Below, in pieces: positions 61,791-64,000 of a stretch of DNA of 64,000 nucleotides (the stretch's first letter is position 1; each line of letters opens with the position of its first letter). The notes beneath the pieces were generated by a model. The model was not told the origin of the DNA, made no database searches, and was given only the letters and a program-made list of their open reading frames with translations. The stretch covers positions 2,554,267 through 2,618,266 of the forward strand of contig NZ_KZ454938.1 in the NCBI RefSeq assembly GCF_002797325.1, in the 5' to 3' direction. The position numbers and the translations under genes are program-made. This DNA comes from Bacillus sp. FJAT-45037. Its GTDB lineage: Bacteria; Bacillota; Bacilli; Bacillales; Bacillaceae_D.

Positions 61791-62466
61791 AACCGTAGTC
61801 CCCCTTTACCTGATCACGGACCACTCGTCCACTTTCGATGGCAATGACTCGACGCTTGATCGTATTCACAATGTCTTTATTATGAGTGGCCATAATGACC
61901 GTCGTTCCACGGTGGTTAATGTCTTCTAAGATCGACATAATCTCCCACGCTGTATCTGGATCGAGATTTCCTGTTGGCTCATCGGCAATCAACACTTCTG
62001 GTTGGTTCACAATCGAACGCGCAATCGCGACACGTTGCTGTTCTCCACCTGAAAGTTCATCAGGTAATGCTCTCGCCTTGTTTTTCAAACGAACAATGTC
62101 TAGAACATTCATTACTTTGCGTTTAATGACCGCAGGATCTTCTTCGATCACTTCTAGCGCAAAGGCTACATTTTCATAGACTGTTAGACTTGTCAGAAGT
62201 TTAAAATCTTGGAACACCACACCTATACGACGACGTAACTTCGGAATATGCTTTTCTTTTATCGTCGAAAGGTTCGTATTATCTATAAGAATGTCGCCTT
62301 TTGTCGGGCGCTCTTCGCGGTACATCATTTTAATGAATGTTGATTTCCCCGCACCACTCGGTCCAACAACGTAAACGAACTCACCTTTTTCAATTTTAAT
62401 GTTAATACCATTTATCGCTTGGATATTGTTAGGATACATCTTCCAAACATCTTTCATTTCGATCAA
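61780..62466 (-). CDS. ftsE: Cell division ABC transporter ATPase FtsE
   Basis: The 228 residues carry Walker A '[13 protein letters not shown]' (about 36-48), signature '[13 protein letters not shown]' and Walker B '[12 protein letters not shown]'. The start is ATG 62466. A TATAAT (62637-62632 on the minus strand) with a poor -35 lies 165 nt upstream and may be its promoter. The upstream gap (62467-62779) holds no other gene. Confidence 0.97.
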   Translation of the reverse strand: MIEMKDVWKMYPNNIQAINGINIKIEKGEFVYVVGPSGAGKSTFIKMMYREERPTKGDILIDNTNLSTIKEKHIPKLRRRIGVVFQDFKLLTSLTVYENVAFALEVIEEDPAVIKRKVMNVLDIVRLKNKARALPDELSGGEQQRVAIARSIVNQPEVLIADEPTGNLDPDTAWEIMSILEDINHRGTTVIMATHNKDIVNTIKRRVIAIESGRVVRDQVKGDYGYEI

Positions 62467-62737
62467 AAAATCACTTCCTTGCGTTCAGTATATCGTGGAT
62501 TTTGTATGAATCTAATCTTTAGGAACGCTACTTACCCTTAGTTACTTCATACACAAACCCTTTTATGTATGCAATGTATTCTTTTGTAGAAAGCTCACCT
62601 TATTTAGATTTTTCTGTCGGCTCGCTTACCCATTATACCATCATTTGAAACTTATGCATGTTCATTTATATTACATTTTCATTTCAAGTCTTGTTCCAAT
62701 TGTAAAAAAAATGGTATAACATAACATGTTTTCACAA

Positions 62738-62774
62738 CAAAAAAGATCTACTCTCTATGATGAGAATAGATCTT
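62738..62774 (-). terminator. Terminator after cccB
   Basis: AAGATCTA (62743-62750) pairs with TAGATCTT (62767-62774), plus internal CTCTC/GAGAA pairing, followed by TTTTTTG on the minus strand. Confidence 0.9.
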
Positions 62775-62779
62775 AGGTG

Positions 62780-63118
62780 TTATTGAGCAGCTAACCATTC
62801 CGCTAAGTTTGATGCTTCATCATCCTCAACGTTTTGAGCTGGCATTGTTCCAACACCATTATGAATAATGTCTTCAATTTCTGAAGCAGATAGACCTGTT
62901 CCGATTAACGCCGGTCCGCCTCCTCCTTCAAGATTTCCACCGTGACATCCGATACAGCTAGCTTCATACGTTGCACGAGCTGAATCTGCATCATAGCTTG
63001 TTGCCTCATCCGCTGGCGCTTCGTCAGCTGGCGTCTCATCTACTGGAGCTTCTTCATCGCCGCCGCCACATGCTGTTAACATAGCAATTGCACCAATAGC
63101 TACTAGAAATTTTTTCAT
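62780..63118 (-). CDS. cccB: Cytochrome c-551 (lipoprotein)
   Basis: A small membrane-attached electron carrier. The 112 residues have a lipoprotein signal ending in LTAC (Cys17, for Lgt). An acidic linker of Glu/Asp-Ala-Pro repeats (about 21-42) follows, then one haem site 'CIGCHGG' (Cys55, Cys58, His59) and the sixth ligand Met92 ('GTMPAQ'). The strongly acidic, repetitive linker is typical of alkaliphile Bacillus c-type cytochromes. It is adjacent to ftsE and a yvjA-like gene as in B. subtilis. Confidence 0.95.
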   Translation of the reverse strand: MKKFLVAIGAIAMLTACGGGDEEAPVDETPADEAPADEATSYDADSARATYEASCIGCHGGNLEGGGGPALIGTGLSASEIEDIIHNGVGTMPAQNVEDDEASNLAEWLAAQ

Positions 63119-63194
63119 AGTTGTATTTCCTCCTTCATTATATGGTTGGTTTTGGGGTTTTCCCCAGTTATCAGTATAGCTGATTTATTATCTC

Positions 63195-64000
63195 TTATGC
63201 TCGTTTGAATCCTTCTCCAAGCACCTCAGTTGCATTCGTAACGACGACAAACGCTTTAGGATCAACGGCTCTAACGATTTGTTTCAATTTTGTGACTTCC
63301 TGTTGATTCACTACACACATCAACACAGGTCTTTCCGCATCCGTATAGCCACCGTATCCGCTTAGCTTTGTCACCCCGCGATCTACATCTTTAATAATGC
63401 TTTGGCGAACTTCCTCTTGATGACTAGAGATAATAAGGGCTACCTTTGCATAGCCTACCCCCATTTGCACGATATCAATCGTTTTTCCTGTAACAAATAA
63501 TGCAATTAAGGCATAAAGTGCCAACTCCAACCCGAACACGAGAGCAGATGTTAAGACGATGAGACCATCAATGACGAACACGCAGAACCCAATTGATAGG
63601 CCTGTATATTTTTGCGCAATTTGAGCGGCTAGATCCGTTCCACCTGTACTGGCATTAGCGCGAAAGACTGTTCCAAGACCGAGCCCTACGCCGATCCCTC
63701 CGAATAAGGCACCAAGTAATGGATCTTCAATCCCTACGGACCAATCACGGGAGAGGAAAACGACCAAAGGTAAGAAGACCGTCCCGACTAATGTTTTGAT
63801 TCCATATTTAAACCCACCTAATAGAAATATCCCTAAAATGAATAAAGGAATGTTGAACGCCCATAATGTGTAGGCAGGCTCAAAACCGACTGTGTAAGTG
63901 AGCAGTGTACTGATCCCACTTACACCACCCGAGGCAATTTTGTTTGGTAATAAGAATAAGTTAAAAGATAAGGCCACAATCGCTGACCCAAGAAGTATGT
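63195..64000 (-). CDS. yvjA: YitT-family (UPF0750) membrane protein, 5' end beyond window
   Basis: The frame continues to the window edge: upstream of the first apparent start it reads 'ILLGSAIVALSFNLFLLPNKIASGG', which is the ordinary YitT N-terminal span, so the gene is cut by the window. It has five or six membrane spans with the family motif 'NASTGGTDLAAQI'. A C-terminal cytoplasmic DUF2179 domain ('GVTKLSGYGGYTDAERPVLMCVVN', read in parts) follows. Function unknown; in B. subtilis yvjA adjoins cccB. Confidence 0.92.
   Translation of the reverse strand, partial: ILLGSAIVALSFNLFLLPNKIASGGVSGISTLLTYTVGFEPAYTLWAFNIPLFILGIFLLGGFKYGIKTLVGTVFLPLVVFLSRDWSVGIEDPLLGALFGGIGVGLGLGTVFRANASTGGTDLAAQIAQKYTGLSIGFCVFVIDGLIVLTSALVFGLELALYALIALFVTGKTIDIVQMGVGYAKVALIISSHQEEVRQSIIKDVDRGVTKLSGYGGYTDAERPVLMCVVNQQEVTKLKQIVRAVDPKAFVVVTNATEVLGEGFKRA

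Overview
The window is about 64 kb of a chromosome from a Bacillaceae member, most like the alkaliphilic Bacillus group. Gene content and order follow the Bacillus subtilis blocks gcvH-yusI-fadEAN, ssrA-smpB-rnr-est-secG, cggR-gapA-pgk-tpiA-gpmI-eno, clpP/crh-whiA-yvcK-rapZ-yvcI-trxB, the his operon through hprK, yvlBCD, uvrAB, csbA, minJ, ctpB and ftsEX-cccB-yvjA. An acidic Asp/Glu-Ala-Pro linker in cytochrome c-551 hints at an alkaliphile (inference). Almost everything is on the minus strand. Plus-strand exceptions are the spore-coat, DUF3243 and GntR/ABC genes (7.2-10.7 kb), a zinc alcohol dehydrogenase (12.5 kb) and clpP (30.9 kb).

Layout. 0-7 kb: glycine cleavage H protein, an ArsC/Spx-like protein, and the fatty-acid beta-oxidation operon fadN-fadA-fadE with a promoter and a FadR-type operator. 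7-16 kb: accessory stretch with two coat proteins, a DUF3243 protein, a GntR-regulated ABC exporter, a solitary nagA, a decayed chemoreceptor, an alcohol dehydrogenase, glpD with an antitermination-type leader, and a 42-residue membrane microprotein beside three DnaA-box-like sites. 16-31 kb: tmRNA, smpB, rnr, two esterases, secG, the lower-glycolysis operon under CggR, a glutaredoxin-like protein and sigma-54. 31-38 kb: clpP under a CtsR/promoter overlap, then crh, whiA, yvcK, rapZ, a Nudix hydrolase, trxB and a TPR protein. 38-45 kb: complete histidine operon hisZGDBHAF(IE). 45-64 kb: yvoF-ppaX-yvoD-lgt-hprK, envelope-stress genes yvlBCD, uvrBA, csbA, minJ, ctpB, a PcsB/EnvC-like hydrolase next to ftsEX, cccB, and a YitT-family protein cut by the window edge.

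The main discovery is in the tmRNA gene (15931-16572, minus). The T-loop is split by a 282-nt group I intron that has no ORF. P1 with a U.G pair at the splice site, P3, P4, P5, P6, P8, a canonical S element in P7, P9 with a GAAA loop, P10 and a terminal G can all be read by eye. Exact excision rebuilds a 7-nt T-loop and a 360-nt tmRNA. tmRNA function (ribosome rescue with SmpB and RNase R, encoded just upstream) would therefore depend on self-splicing.

Other notable items are three copies of a ~230-bp structured repeat with matching ends, all in the same orientation (10.7, 38.0 and 50.8 kb); stem-loops between cggR, gapA and pgk that could separate their expression; and a catabolite-response element downstream of the rpoN promoter.
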